From CAMCXT01 sp040403315 (lineage in GTDB: Bacteria; Bacteroidota; Bacteroidia; M30B66): DNA of 64,000 nt. Positions 32,432-41,496 of this stretch are shown in pieces (positions within the stretch are counted from its first letter, which is position 1; every line of letters begins with the position of its first letter). A model generated the notes under the pieces. That model did not search any database. It worked only from the letters and a program-made list of their open reading frames with translations, and was not told where the DNA came from. A program made the position numbers and the translations under genes. The stretch lies in NCBI GenBank assembly GCA_040403315.1, contig JBBAKX010000001.1, positions 186,001-250,000 on the forward strand, read 5' to 3'.

Positions 32432-33800
32432 AGCCGGAATCACCCAGCAAATTTAAGGTTTCATCGGTATAAGTAACACAATCAGCTTGTCGACCATTCA
32501 CCGAAGTACAACTCAAGGCTTCAATTTCAAGCGCATCTTGAGAAATACGTAATTCTGGTTTCGACTTCAATTGGAGGATGAAGCTTTTCACCATGATGGG
32601 ATCTTCGGCTAGGCGCTGCTGTTGAATTGGCGTGAGATATTGATCAATAGCAATAGGTTCTGAAGATCCAGTTTTTCTATCCACTTTGTAGAAAGCTACT
32701 GAGTTTTTGTGGTGATTTATTCTAACATCCCAAGAAAAGTGAAATGCAGTATCGGCCCATTGAATGCTGCCCATTTTTAGGTACATCCCAACAGGCAATA
32801 AAACTTGGGCACTAAGAAACAACATCGCTACAATTGGGAACAATCGCTTGTAGCGGAATTCTAGCAAATATGAGCCACCGGGCTTAAATACATCTCCTTT
32901 GAATTGAAAAACGTCGAAGAGAAAATATGAAACTCCAGAAGCCACCCGATGAATTTTCTCCGCAGGTAAAAAAATCGTGCATGAAAGCACTATCAATAAA
33001 GGAAAAATCCCAGTTGGTAGCAAAATCATTCCGAGAATCTGAACCAACACAACAGTCCAAAATGCACGTGTCGATGTTTTAGGATCGAGCAAGAAATGCG
33101 GGAGAATAAAGTCAAAAATAACAAGCAGCCATGACAAAGAAATTGCCAGCCATCCGTTGTTTGCAATTACCACACTATTTAAACCCGCTTGTTGGGCAAT
33201 GTCTTGCAGCCACAAAGAAACTGGAATGCCTGAATAAAGCCAATCGGAATTCAACTTTGCCATACCTGCAAAGAAAAACACCATAACGACTTGCACTTTG
33301 AAAACAAGTAAAAGCCAACGTGGAGCGAAATCTACTCTTAGCGCAGGTTTTCTAATTAAATCGATAGAGAATAAGCGGTGCGCAGGCGAAAAGATGAGCA
33401 TTATCGCCAGCAACATAACGAGGTAATAATAGCTCAGGTAAGAAGCCTTGTCGATAAATGAAACATAGGCGAACAACAATGCGAAAGTAGTTGACGCTAT
33501 TCTGAAAAACCATCCAGCAGCGAGCATTAAGGCCGAAACGGAAATTAAAAGGAAAACCATGATCATTCCCCAAAAAGGCAATGGTCGCATCCATTCTAGG
33601 CCATCATACGGGAAATGCATCACTTGTCGTGAAAAGACTTCTGATACTCGGCCGGTTAAAATCATGAGTATTCCCCAAGCCGACATGGTAAATCCAAACG
33701 CTATTCGTAGCGCTACCAATGGGTAAAGTGAGGTTGGCTTATAAAAGCCTTCGAGGTTGCTGGTCCAAGTGCGGACGATGTTCTTCAACAGCGCATTCAT
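32424..33800 (-). CDS. HTTM-domain membrane protein (vitamin K gamma-carboxylase-like)
   Basis: The 458-aa product has about ten membrane segments and the HTTM (horizontally transferred transmembrane) layout shared with vitamin K-dependent gamma-carboxylase: YPLVALRIAFGFTMSAWGILM, YLSYYYLVMLLAIMLIFSPAHRLFSID, LLLVFKVQVVMVFFFAGMAKLNSDWLYSG and FDFILPHFLLDPKTSTRAFW. The soluble C-terminal ~170 residues (res ~290-458) correspond to the lumenal part of the carboxylase. Bacterial members are of unknown activity. It is followed by a TPR lipoprotein with an 8-nt overlap. Confidence 0.8.
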   Translation of the reverse strand: MNALLKNIVRTWTSNLEGFYKPTSLYPLVALRIAFGFTMSAWGILMILTGRVSEVFSRQVMHFPYDGLEWMRPLPFWGMIMVFLLISVSALMLAAGWFFRIASTTFALLFAYVSFIDKASYLSYYYLVMLLAIMLIFSPAHRLFSIDLIRKPALRVDFAPRWLLLVFKVQVVMVFFFAGMAKLNSDWLYSGIPVSLWLQDIAQQAGLNSVVIANNGWLAISLSWLLVIFDFILPHFLLDPKTSTRAFWTVVLVQILGMILLPTGIFPLLIVLSCTIFLPAEKIHRVASGVSYFLFDVFQFKGDVFKPGGSYLLEFRYKRLFPIVAMLFLSAQVLLPVGMYLKMGSIQWADTAFHFSWDVRINHHKNSVAFYKVDRKTGSSEPIAIDQYLTPIQQQRLAEDPIMVKSFILQLKSKPELRISQDALEIEALSCTSVNGRQADCVTYTDETLNLLGDSGYE

Positions 33801-33912
33801 AGTCCGTATTTGTAACTAAATGTACAACCATTTTAATAAATCAAAGATTGTTTAAATGAAACTTCTGTAAACAAATCTGCATTCCTTTACTTTGTTGTTA
33901 AATTTCCGAATC

Positions 33913-34620
33913 ATGTATAAGTGGTTATTCTCAATTGTTGCTGCGCTTTTTCTTCACCAAACTCAAGCTCAGGTTGCCTTTCGCGGAGGATTTAGCGCAG
34001 GGCCATCCTTTATTCTGATGGAAAATGATCAGCAGCTTAGCAATGGTTTTTTCACCTCAACGAGGGCTGGAATAAATGCTGGTTTGAATCTCTCGATGCA
34101 AGCAGGTGAACATTTTTGGAGCCGTGTTGGAGTGAATTACAACCGATTGAACTTCTCGTTGAAGCAAAATAACTCAACCCAATATCGAATTGATTTTCGT
34201 TACGGACTAAACAACTTTGAAATTCCTCTTCAATTTGGTGTTACTGGCTACCTGGGCTCATTGAAACACCGAGAATATCTAGGAATTGCCTATGTAAACC
34301 GTTTAGGAAGAGATTTTAAAACGTCGATTAATGGCGACAGCGCTTCGGTTTATGACTTCGCGACGCCCGAATCGGTAATGAAAACATCTTATCTCGCATT
34401 TGTAGCGGGCTTGGAAGTTGGCACTGAATTTAAAAACGATGCCGGGCTTTTCTTTGGCATCACGATGCGCTACAATCCTGAAACGCAATACAGCAGCTCA
34501 TTCAATACGTCTGTGTTTGGAAACCAACTTGCGTCTACAAAAGGAAATTATTTGATGCTAGAAGTCACCTATTACCTTCCTAGATTTTCTTATTGGTTTA
34601 AGCGTGACTTCACCTATTAA
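33913..34620 (+). CDS. Outer-membrane beta-barrel protein (PorT-like)
   Basis: The 235-aa product starts MYKWLFSIVAALFLHQTQAQ (signal peptide), then alternating beta-strands with a typical GGFSAGPSFILM start and terminal aromatic-rich strand (LMLEVTYYLPRFSYWFKRDFTY). This matches the OMP_b-brl_2 / PorT-like barrel families of Bacteroidota. The ATG at 33913 is chosen over a TTG at 33892. Its stop abuts the convergent M23 peptidase stop, leaving no room for a terminator. The ligand is unknown. Confidence 0.7.
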   Translation: MYKWLFSIVAALFLHQTQAQVAFRGGFSAGPSFILMENDQQLSNGFFTSTRAGINAGLNLSMQAGEHFWSRVGVNYNRLNFSLKQNNSTQYRIDFRYGLNNFEIPLQFGVTGYLGSLKHREYLGIAYVNRLGRDFKTSINGDSASVYDFATPESVMKTSYLAFVAGLEVGTEFKNDAGLFFGITMRYNPETQYSSSFNTSVFGNQLASTKGNYLMLEVTYYLPRFSYWFKRDFTY

Positions 34621-35904
34621 TTAGCGTGCAATCCACATAGCAGGATTGAGTTTTGTTTTCCCTTTCCAGATTTCAAGGTGAGCTTCAGTAACTCCTTCGT
34701 CATTTTCTCCTGCATTTCCGATTACTGTTCCTGTTTTAACTTTTTGACCTTTCTCTACCACAACCCTTCCGAGATTGCTATAAACAGTAAGGTATTCTCC
34801 ATGTTTGATTAGGATGGCATCCCCTGCTCCAGGAATTGAAACAACGCCCATCACTTCACCCTCATAAATAGCTTTAACTGGTGCATTCTTGCTTGTGGCT
34901 ATGTCGATACCATTGTTATAAGTCGTGATGCCTTTCAACACAGGATGCGCATGCGTTCCAAAGGTTTCGGTGATTGCTCCTTTGTCGACTGGCCAAGGCA
35001 GTTTTCCTTGATTGGCTTCGAACTTACCCGATAACGCGGCTGTTTCGGGTGTCATTTTAATTTCTGGCGTTGCTGCGGGTCGCTTTTCGGCTGGTTTAGC
35101 AGGATCGGCTGCTTTGGGTTTGGTTGTGGAAGCCTTGGTTGCTTTCGCCTCTCTCGACTTAACAGCAGCTCGTTCACGTGCAATTTCTCTTTCGATTACT
35201 TTGCGGATTTCAGTATCAAGCTTCTTTTTGGCAGCCTCCTTTTTGATGAGCTCTTTTTTAAGTGTTTTCTCCTTTTTCTGGAGTTTCGACAAGGTGCTTT
35301 CTTGCTCCTTTTTTTCGATGCTCAGTTCTTTTTTTTCCTGTTCCTCATTGCCCAAAAGAGTTTGCTTCGAGTTGAGGTCGGTTCGGAGCACCTGCATTTT
35401 TCCGCTGAGCTCGTTCTGTGCATATTCTATCTGACGAGCCTGCTCCTTTCGGTACGTGGTGTAGGTTTTCAAATAATACAAGCGTTTATAGGCCTGCTGA
35501 ATATTTTGAGCTGAAAAGAAAAGCAACAGCGCCGAACGTTGATTTCGATTCATATAGGCGCGTTTCACCAAGCGAGCATATGTTTCTCGCATCCGAGAAA
35601 GATCGAACTGTAGTTCTTGGATTCGCCTAGAATTCGTAGTAATAGTTGAGCTTAAAAGGTTGATTTCCGTTTGGATCGTATTGATCAAACGCATCCTATC
35701 GCTAAGCTTTTTATTGAGTGCTTTCAGCTGAGAAAGTGATACTGTTTTGTTTTTGCGGGTTTCTAGAATGAGCTGACTGGTTTGACGGATTTCTTCCTGC
35801 AAGGCCTTTTTGCGCTTTTCAAGGTCCGACTTATTCGCTTGCCCTTTCAAGCCTATTGGAAGGAGCAGCAACAAAACACAGCAATATTTAACGAATCGGC
35901 TCAT
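34621..35904 (-). CDS. EnvC-like M23-family peptidase
   Basis: The 427-aa protein has a signal peptide (YCCVLLLLLPIGLKGQ), a long coiled coil (residues ~20-235, with KKEQESTLSKLQKKEKTLKKELIKKEA) and a C-terminal M23 domain: GTHAHPVLKGITTYNNGIDIA, GEVMGVVSIPGAGDAILIKHGEYLTVYSNLG. The canonical metal ligands HxxxD and HxH are not fully evident (NGIDIA instead of HxGxDIA; no HxH), so as in EnvC it may be a catalytically inactive amidase activator. The start at 35904 overlaps the DUF4292 gene by 17 nt. Confidence 0.85.
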   Translation of the reverse strand: MSRFVKYCCVLLLLLPIGLKGQANKSDLEKRKKALQEEIRQTSQLILETRKNKTVSLSQLKALNKKLSDRMRLINTIQTEINLLSSTITTNSRRIQELQFDLSRMRETYARLVKRAYMNRNQRSALLLFFSAQNIQQAYKRLYYLKTYTTYRKEQARQIEYAQNELSGKMQVLRTDLNSKQTLLGNEEQEKKELSIEKKEQESTLSKLQKKEKTLKKELIKKEAAKKKLDTEIRKVIEREIARERAAVKSREAKATKASTTKPKAADPAKPAEKRPAATPEIKMTPETAALSGKFEANQGKLPWPVDKGAITETFGTHAHPVLKGITTYNNGIDIATSKNAPVKAIYEGEVMGVVSIPGAGDAILIKHGEYLTVYSNLGRVVVEKGQKVKTGTVIGNAGENDEGVTEAHLEIWKGKTKLNPAMWIAR

Positions 35905-36736
35905 ATCCATCAGGAATATTAAACGGAAGATTTAATTCCTTATTCAGCCCGATTTTGGAGTATTCAAGTGCGATTTTTAGCTCCTTATTGGCAGAAGCTT
36001 CAATGTTTATTTTCGCTGGAACGCTCATTCCCTCAACCATTTCAAAGGCATTGTAATGCACACTGAACTTTCTTGTTGGTCGATAATCTTGCATTTCCAT
36101 TCTCGTAATTTTCTGCTGAACAGGCGAATACCAAATTTCTTGGGTTAAAATCTGGGGTGGTTCCAGTTCGTTTTCCCTTTTGATTTTTCGGAACTTCAAG
36201 GTGCTCAGAACAAGTTCTGCATTTTCACGGTCTTGGATGTATTTATCCACACCGTAATGTAAATAGGCATTCCCAATCAAAACAGATTGAATCATTTTGA
36301 AATTCACATCTACCTGCAGCAAGTTGTTGAGGTAGGCGAAACCTCCTTTGAAATATGTTGAATTTAAGCGATTGATGAACCTAACCGAATCTTTATCGAT
36401 CAGCACTCTAGCAACTTCGATCCCTAAAGCTGGGGATATCGACATCCAAATAGCCGAGTCTTTGCAAATTCTTAAGTTGGCATTGAACGATCGATTCTCT
36501 TTGTCGATTGTTGCATCCACATTTACGCGGGCCGAAAACCAACGAGAACTCAAGTCACTCCCTATAACTACAGAGGCAAGGCTATCGGCTGTTTCGATAA
36601 CTTGATGAACTTCCACCTCCTGAGGAGGACTGGGCTTTGAGACTTCTTGCTTTCTCGATCTACAGCTGTTTAATATTGAAACCGAAACTAGAAAAAGAAA
36701 CAATAAGGAAGTATACTTTAGTTGATTCAATTTCAC
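35888..36736 (-). CDS. DUF4292 lipoprotein
   Basis: The 282-aa product begins MKLNQLKYTSLLFLFLVSVSILNSC, a lipoprotein signal. The rest is DUF4292: SSRWFSARVNVDATIDKENRSFNANLRICKDSAIWMSISPALGIEVARVLI, a LolA/LolB-like beta-sheet fold, with KITRMEMQDYRPTRKFSVHY. It probably helps in lipoprotein or envelope-lipid handling at the outer membrane. The start overlaps the TPR gene by 4 nt; the stop overlaps the M23 gene. The DUF4292-M23 pair is a conserved Bacteroidota arrangement. Confidence 0.85.
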   Translation of the reverse strand: MKLNQLKYTSLLFLFLVSVSILNSCRSRKQEVSKPSPPQEVEVHQVIETADSLASVVIGSDLSSRWFSARVNVDATIDKENRSFNANLRICKDSAIWMSISPALGIEVARVLIDKDSVRFINRLNSTYFKGGFAYLNNLLQVDVNFKMIQSVLIGNAYLHYGVDKYIQDRENAELVLSTLKFRKIKRENELEPPQILTQEIWYSPVQQKITRMEMQDYRPTRKFSVHYNAFEMVEGMSVPAKINIEASANKELKIALEYSKIGLNKELNLPFNIPDGYEPIR

Positions 36737-38475
36737 TCGATCAGATTTTGGTTGTTGATTTTCTGATCCAGTTTTTCACCAGTACTACCTAGCTCTTTGG
36801 CTCTTTTCCAAAAATCGAGCGCATCGGCGGTTTTTCCAAGTTTCCACAGGATATCGCCTTTGTGTTCTACGATTGTTCCGCTTTTCATACCGCCACTTTC
36901 AATGGCTTTATCGATCCAAAGCGCAGCATTCTGATAGTCGGCCTGTTGGTAAAAAATCCATGCTTTGGTATCGAGGAATGAAGCATTATTGGGTTTTAAC
37001 TCGTTGCACTTGGTGCTAAGTTCTAGAGCGCGATCAAGCTTGTCTTTTCGCACCGATAAATAGTATGCGAAATTGTTGAGCACATAAGTATTGTCAGGAT
37101 CATAACGTAGCGCCTTTTCATAGGCTTCATCGCTTTCTTTGAATTGCTTGGTGGCATTATAAGAATCTCCCAAGGATGCAAAAAACTGCGCCGATAAAGC
37201 GTTATTACCTACCGTGATTTCTGCTCCACCTTTGAGCGATTCGATGGCTGAATCGTATTGCTTGAGTTGAATCGAAGAAATCCCTTTATACAAATAAAAT
37301 ACTGGTGATGTTGGGAATAGCTCAATAGCTTCTGTGCTAAGTTCTACAACCCTTGTATGATTTTTAAGCTCCGATTCAATCATGAGCAATTGGTTCCAAA
37401 CACCGAAAACGCTTTTATCGTCTAACAAAACCTTTTCGAATTGTTCACGCGCCTCTTCCATTTTCCCTTCCCGATACAGAAAATCTCCGTAAACTGCTCT
37501 TGCTCTTGCCGATTCTGGATGTGCCGATACCATTAGGCTGCATAATTCCAATGCCTGAACCGTAAGTTCGGGATACTGCATACTTAATTCGTAATAGGAA
37601 GACATTACCTGCAGTTTCAGATCCACCTCGGTGTTGGGATTGCCCATGGCTTTCCGAAGTGCTTCAACAGATTTTTCTTTATCGCCTTTTCTTCGATAGT
37701 ATTCTGCAAGCGAAAAATAAACACTCGCATTTGTGGGATCGATGCGCACAATTTCCAGGTATTCCTTTAGCGCATTTTCACCTTGACCTTGCTTTTCGTA
37801 AATTTCTGCCAGAAAGCCTCGGTAGCTGATTTCATCAGGAAAGGCATTCATTAATTTTCGAATTTCTTCGATCGCCTTTTCGGGCTTTCTCATACGCATG
37901 TAAAGCGCCTTTTTCTGAACAGCAAATTCTTCACTGATCCCCATTTGACTCTCCAATTTATCGAAGATTTTTATGGCTTCATCGTATTTGCCAGTCATGG
38001 AATACGCATTGGCCAAAGTGTATTGGTATTCATTATTTGCAGGATCTGCATCTGCAACCGATTTGATTAACGGGGCGATTTTTTCAGTTTTCCCAATACG
38101 CTCATAAATGTTAGCCAGCGAAAGTTTGTACCAAATATTCTTGTTGTCGAATTTGATGGCTTGTTGCCCGCTAATCTCTGCTAGATCGGCATTTCCGTTT
38201 TGCAGATACATTTGAGAAAGCTCATAATGGGCTGCTGCATTTCTTGGATTTATCCGGATTGCCTGAGAGAATTTGGCAATCGACTGAGGATAATTTCCTA
38301 GCATTTTGTCTTTCTCTGCTTCGAAAAACAAGTAAGCAAAATCAAGCTCCTCTTTTTCGGTAAGCACAGACGACGACGATGGTGTTGCAACTGTTGCTTG
38401 CTTTTGAGGCGATTTACAGGCTACACATGCCGTTGTGAGAATTAGATAAAAGGCAAAACGGGAAATAAAATTCAT
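36733..38475 (-). CDS. TPR-repeat lipoprotein
   Basis: The 580-aa protein begins MNFISRFAFYLILTTACVAC with a lipobox Cys. It then has about fourteen TPR units, e.g. YPQSIAKFSQAIRINPRNAAAHYELSQMYLQ, GENALKEYLEIVRIDPTNASVYFSLAEYY and SDEAYEKALRYDPDNTYVLNNFAYYLS. TPR lipoproteins of this size in Bacteroidota are outer-membrane scaffold or assembly proteins. It lies between the nucleotidyltransferase (13 bp) and DUF4292 (4-nt overlap). Confidence 0.85.
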   Translation of the reverse strand: MNFISRFAFYLILTTACVACKSPQKQATVATPSSSSVLTEKEELDFAYLFFEAEKDKMLGNYPQSIAKFSQAIRINPRNAAAHYELSQMYLQNGNADLAEISGQQAIKFDNKNIWYKLSLANIYERIGKTEKIAPLIKSVADADPANNEYQYTLANAYSMTGKYDEAIKIFDKLESQMGISEEFAVQKKALYMRMRKPEKAIEEIRKLMNAFPDEISYRGFLAEIYEKQGQGENALKEYLEIVRIDPTNASVYFSLAEYYRRKGDKEKSVEALRKAMGNPNTEVDLKLQVMSSYYELSMQYPELTVQALELCSLMVSAHPESARARAVYGDFLYREGKMEEAREQFEKVLLDDKSVFGVWNQLLMIESELKNHTRVVELSTEAIELFPTSPVFYLYKGISSIQLKQYDSAIESLKGGAEITVGNNALSAQFFASLGDSYNATKQFKESDEAYEKALRYDPDNTYVLNNFAYYLSVRKDKLDRALELSTKCNELKPNNASFLDTKAWIFYQQADYQNAALWIDKAIESGGMKSGTIVEHKGDILWKLGKTADALDFWKRAKELGSTGEKLDQKINNQNLIE

Positions 38476-38488
38476 TAGCTACTTTGGT

Positions 38489-39496
38489 TCACTCTTGGTT
38501 CAACACAGAAAAATCTCCTAGGCTGAATTCGAGTTTCTTTAGGTGAATGTGGGCAGAACTTCCAATCATGGAATTACCTATAACGCTGTTTTGGATCCTC
38601 GTATTTTTCTGAACGATAGAATTTACGACCACAGAATTACGTATTTCTGTTCCGTCGCTTATAGAAACATGCGGTCCAATCACCGAACCGGAAATTTTTA
38701 CATTCTTTCCGATGAAACAAGGTTGAATAATCACTGAATTTTCTTGCTCAATATTTTCGCCAATGGTGTTGGTTTTCGGATTGAGTTCAAGCCAACGTGC
38801 ATGGGTTGATACAGTTGCATTTTTGTTTCCGCAGTCGAGCCATTCGTTCACTTTGCCTGGTGCGAATTTTAAGCCTTTCGACTTCATGTTCTCCAATGCA
38901 TTGGTGATCTGGAATTCTCCTTTTTCTTTCAGGTCGTTATCGATCAAATACTGAAGCTCACTGCGAAGATTTTCGCCATCGCGGAAGTAATAAATCCCGA
39001 TGATGGCCAAGTCGGATACAAATTCTTGTGGCTTTTCAACGAAATCGGTGATAAGGCCTTGATCGTTGAGTTTTACCACACCAAAAGGACGAGGGTCTTC
39101 AACCTGTTGAACCCAAATAACCGAATCCATCGATTCGTCGAGCTCGAAACTTCCCTTGAAAAGTGTATCGGCAAAGCCAACTATCACTTTTCCTTGGAGC
39201 GATTCAGCAGCACATAAAACGGCATGTGCAGTGCCCATAGGTTCATCTTGATAGTAAATACTTCCTTTTGCGCCAAGGTTTTCGGCAACTTTCAAAAGGC
39301 TTTTCTCGGCTTCAGCGCCAAAACGACCAATGATAAATGCAATTTCTTCAATCTTTTCGTGGCAAGTGTTTGCCAATTCTTCAACAATGTGATGAACCAT
39401 TGGCTTTCCCGCGAATTCAATCAGCGGCTTAGGCGTTACCAAGGTATGTGGCCGCATACGTTTTCCCATACCGGCCATTGGGATAATAATTCTCAT
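38489..39496 (-). CDS. Sugar-1-phosphate nucleotidyltransferase
   Basis: The 335-aa enzyme starts MRIIIPMAGMGKRMRPHTLVTPKPLIEFAGKPMVHHIVEEL, the nucleotidyltransferase signature (GxGxRxRPxTxxxPKP). It also has VGFADTLFKG, FGVVKLNDQGLITDFVEKP and a left-handed beta-helix C-terminus (residues ~245-330, IGKNVKISGSVIGPHVSISDG). It makes an NDP-sugar (dTDP-glucose, GDP-mannose or similar) from sugar-1-P and NTP. Substrate cannot be assigned. It is in an envelope operon with a flippase. Confidence 0.88.
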   Translation of the reverse strand: MRIIIPMAGMGKRMRPHTLVTPKPLIEFAGKPMVHHIVEELANTCHEKIEEIAFIIGRFGAEAEKSLLKVAENLGAKGSIYYQDEPMGTAHAVLCAAESLQGKVIVGFADTLFKGSFELDESMDSVIWVQQVEDPRPFGVVKLNDQGLITDFVEKPQEFVSDLAIIGIYYFRDGENLRSELQYLIDNDLKEKGEFQITNALENMKSKGLKFAPGKVNEWLDCGNKNATVSTHARWLELNPKTNTIGENIEQENSVIIQPCFIGKNVKISGSVIGPHVSISDGTEIRNSVVVNSIVQKNTRIQNSVIGNSMIGSSAHIHLKKLEFSLGDFSVLNQE

Positions 39497-39514
39497 ATGT
39501 TTTTCAAAAGGGGA

Positions 39515-39949
39515 TCAATGAGTTCCAGTGTGCCCAAACCCTCCAGCGCCTCGGTTGGTGCTATCAAGTTCGACGCTCTCTTGCCATTCGGCTTGTTCAT
39601 GGCGCGCAATTACCAACTGTGCGATCCGCTCACCGTTTTCAACAGTAAAGGGCGTATTGCTAAGGTTTACCAAGATCACTTTCACTTCTCCTCTGTAGTC
39701 TGCATCGATGGTTCCAGGCGAGTTAAGCACGGTAAGTCCATGTTTTGCTGCCAATCCAGAACGCGGACGGACTTGTCCTTCGAAACCGGCAGGAATTTCC
39801 ATGAATAGCCCTGTCGGGATGAGCGCTCTTTCGAGGGGTGATAATGTAATAGGTTCCGACAAGAATGCTCGGAGATCCATCCCTGCAGCAAGTGCAGTTC
39901 CATATGTTGGAAGCGGATGGGAAGATTGGTTGATAACCCTTATTTTCAT
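39515..39949 (-). CDS. dut: dUTP diphosphatase
   Basis: The 144-aa trimeric enzyme hydrolyses dUTP to dUMP. All five motifs are visible: GTALAAGMDLRA (I), VRPRSGLA (II), GTIDADYRGEVKV (III), NGERIAQLVI (IV) and RGAGGFGHTG (V, C-terminal). I chose the ATG at 39949 (MKIRVINQSS); a GTG at 39970 adds MDKPENR and directly abuts the flippase stop. It lies 18 bp upstream of the nucleotidyltransferase gene. Confidence 0.95.
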   Translation of the reverse strand: MKIRVINQSSHPLPTYGTALAAGMDLRAFLSEPITLSPLERALIPTGLFMEIPAGFEGQVRPRSGLAAKHGLTVLNSPGTIDADYRGEVKVILVNLSNTPFTVENGERIAQLVIARHEQAEWQESVELDSTNRGAGGFGHTGTH

Positions 39950-39971
39950 GCGGTTTTCAGGCTTGTCCACG

Positions 39972-41438
39972 TTACGAAGTTACTCTTTTTTTATACACTT
40001 CAATGGCCCATACAAAAGTGATGAACATCAAGCAGATCATGGCTTTCAGCACCCACGATAACCATCCTTCGGCAATTGAAACTTGTGAAAATCCCCAAAC
40101 CACCAACGCCACTCCAGCAGGATAACCGATGCACCGTTTCAAATCGTAGGGAATGGGATAGAATTTTTGGCCGAGGGCATATGAAACCAACATCATCAAT
40201 AGATACACAACGAATGTAACCCACGATGCACCAACATATCCATAGGCGGGTATAAGGAAATAATTCAAGCCAACTGTGAGCAATGCGCCACCAACGGCTA
40301 TCCAAGCGCCGAGCCCGGTTTTGTCGTTGAGTTTAAACCAGATGCTCAAGTTGTAGAAAACGCCTAAAAACAAGTTGGCAATCAACAGGATCGGCACTAC
40401 TACTAGTCCTTCTCTGAAGTCTTTGCCCACGAAATTCTGCACGATATCCATAAACAACATCACGCCCAAATAAATCAAGCAGCAGGTGATGATGAACCAA
40501 TGCATCACAGTGGCATAAAGCGCTGGGGCATTTTTGTCTTTCGATCGGGAGAAGAAAAATGGTTCGGCCGCAAAGCGGAAAGTTTGGATAAAGATCGTCA
40601 TCAAAATCGCGACCTTGTAACAAGCACCGAAAATGCCCAGTTCATGCATGGCAACATCTTCGGGAAGTTGATACTTCATGCTCACACGACTGAACATTTC
40701 GTTGGTGATGCCCGCCAAACCGCCCACCAGAAGCGGTAATCCGTAAGAAATCATTTTGTTCCACAGTGGCTTGTCGAAGCTGAAATGCATTTTCAACATG
40801 TCGGGAACCATCAACAAAAACGTAGCAACAGAAGCAAATAGATTGGCGAGAAACACATATCCAACGCCGATTTCAGGATTGTACACTAACCAAATCCAAT
40901 GATCAGGTGTAGTATTTTCGGCCCACATCGGACAAGCAACTAACCAGAAAAGATTCAGGGCAATGTTGATTCCGATGTTGATCAAACGGATCGAAGCAAA
41001 ACGTAAAGGGCGGTTATCGAGGCGTAATCGAGCGAACGGAATTGCCGTTACTGCATCAGTCGCCAGAATCAAAGCAAACCAAGTGATGTACTGCGATTGG
41101 TTTGGATAATCGATCCACGAGGCGATTTGTGGAGAAAACATCCACGCAGTGAGGAAAAAAATAAGCGACGACACCAGCAGAGAAATGAGTGAAGTGCTGA
41201 AAACCTTTTCCTTATCGGATTGCTCGCGGGCGAAGCGGAAAAATGCCGTTTCGAAGCCGTAAGTGAGCACGATCAACAGAAACGCGACGTATGAATACAT
41301 CTCGGTAACCACACCAAACTGCTCAGGATTAAACACCCGAGTGTGCAATGGAACCAACAAGTAATTGAGCAAACGACCAACAATGGAACTCAATCCATAA
41401 ATGGCTGTTTGGGAAGCAAGCTGGCGTAAAGGGTTCAA
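39972..41438 (-). CDS. Polysaccharide flippase (Wzx/MOP family)
   Basis: The 488-aa protein has about fourteen membrane segments and a typical MOP/Wzx start: TAIYGLSSIVGRLLNYLLVPLHTRVFNPEQFGVVTEMYSYVAFLLIVLTYGFETAFFRF. It would flip lipid-linked oligosaccharides across the inner membrane for surface polysaccharide or glycoprotein assembly. It starts the run flippase-dut-nucleotidyltransferase-TPR-DUF4292-M23. The segment 41439-41496 before the enoyl-CoA hydratase stop shows no gene. Confidence 0.9.
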   Translation of the reverse strand: MNPLRQLASQTAIYGLSSIVGRLLNYLLVPLHTRVFNPEQFGVVTEMYSYVAFLLIVLTYGFETAFFRFAREQSDKEKVFSTSLISLLVSSLIFFLTAWMFSPQIASWIDYPNQSQYITWFALILATDAVTAIPFARLRLDNRPLRFASIRLINIGINIALNLFWLVACPMWAENTTPDHWIWLVYNPEIGVGYVFLANLFASVATFLLMVPDMLKMHFSFDKPLWNKMISYGLPLLVGGLAGITNEMFSRVSMKYQLPEDVAMHELGIFGACYKVAILMTIFIQTFRFAAEPFFFSRSKDKNAPALYATVMHWFIITCCLIYLGVMLFMDIVQNFVGKDFREGLVVVPILLIANLFLGVFYNLSIWFKLNDKTGLGAWIAVGGALLTVGLNYFLIPAYGYVGASWVTFVVYLLMMLVSYALGQKFYPIPYDLKRCIGYPAGVALVVWGFSQVSIAEGWLSWVLKAMICLMFITFVWAIEVYKKRVTS

Positions 41439-41496
41439 GTGGCGATCAGTTTCAGGCGATCAATAACGATCCTGTACAGGCGACCAAGATAAGATT

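Noticed and set aside
39224..39808. 194-codon open frame on the + strand across the nucleotidyltransferase and dut
   Set aside because: It is antisense to two conserved enzymes with all their motifs in the minus-strand frames.
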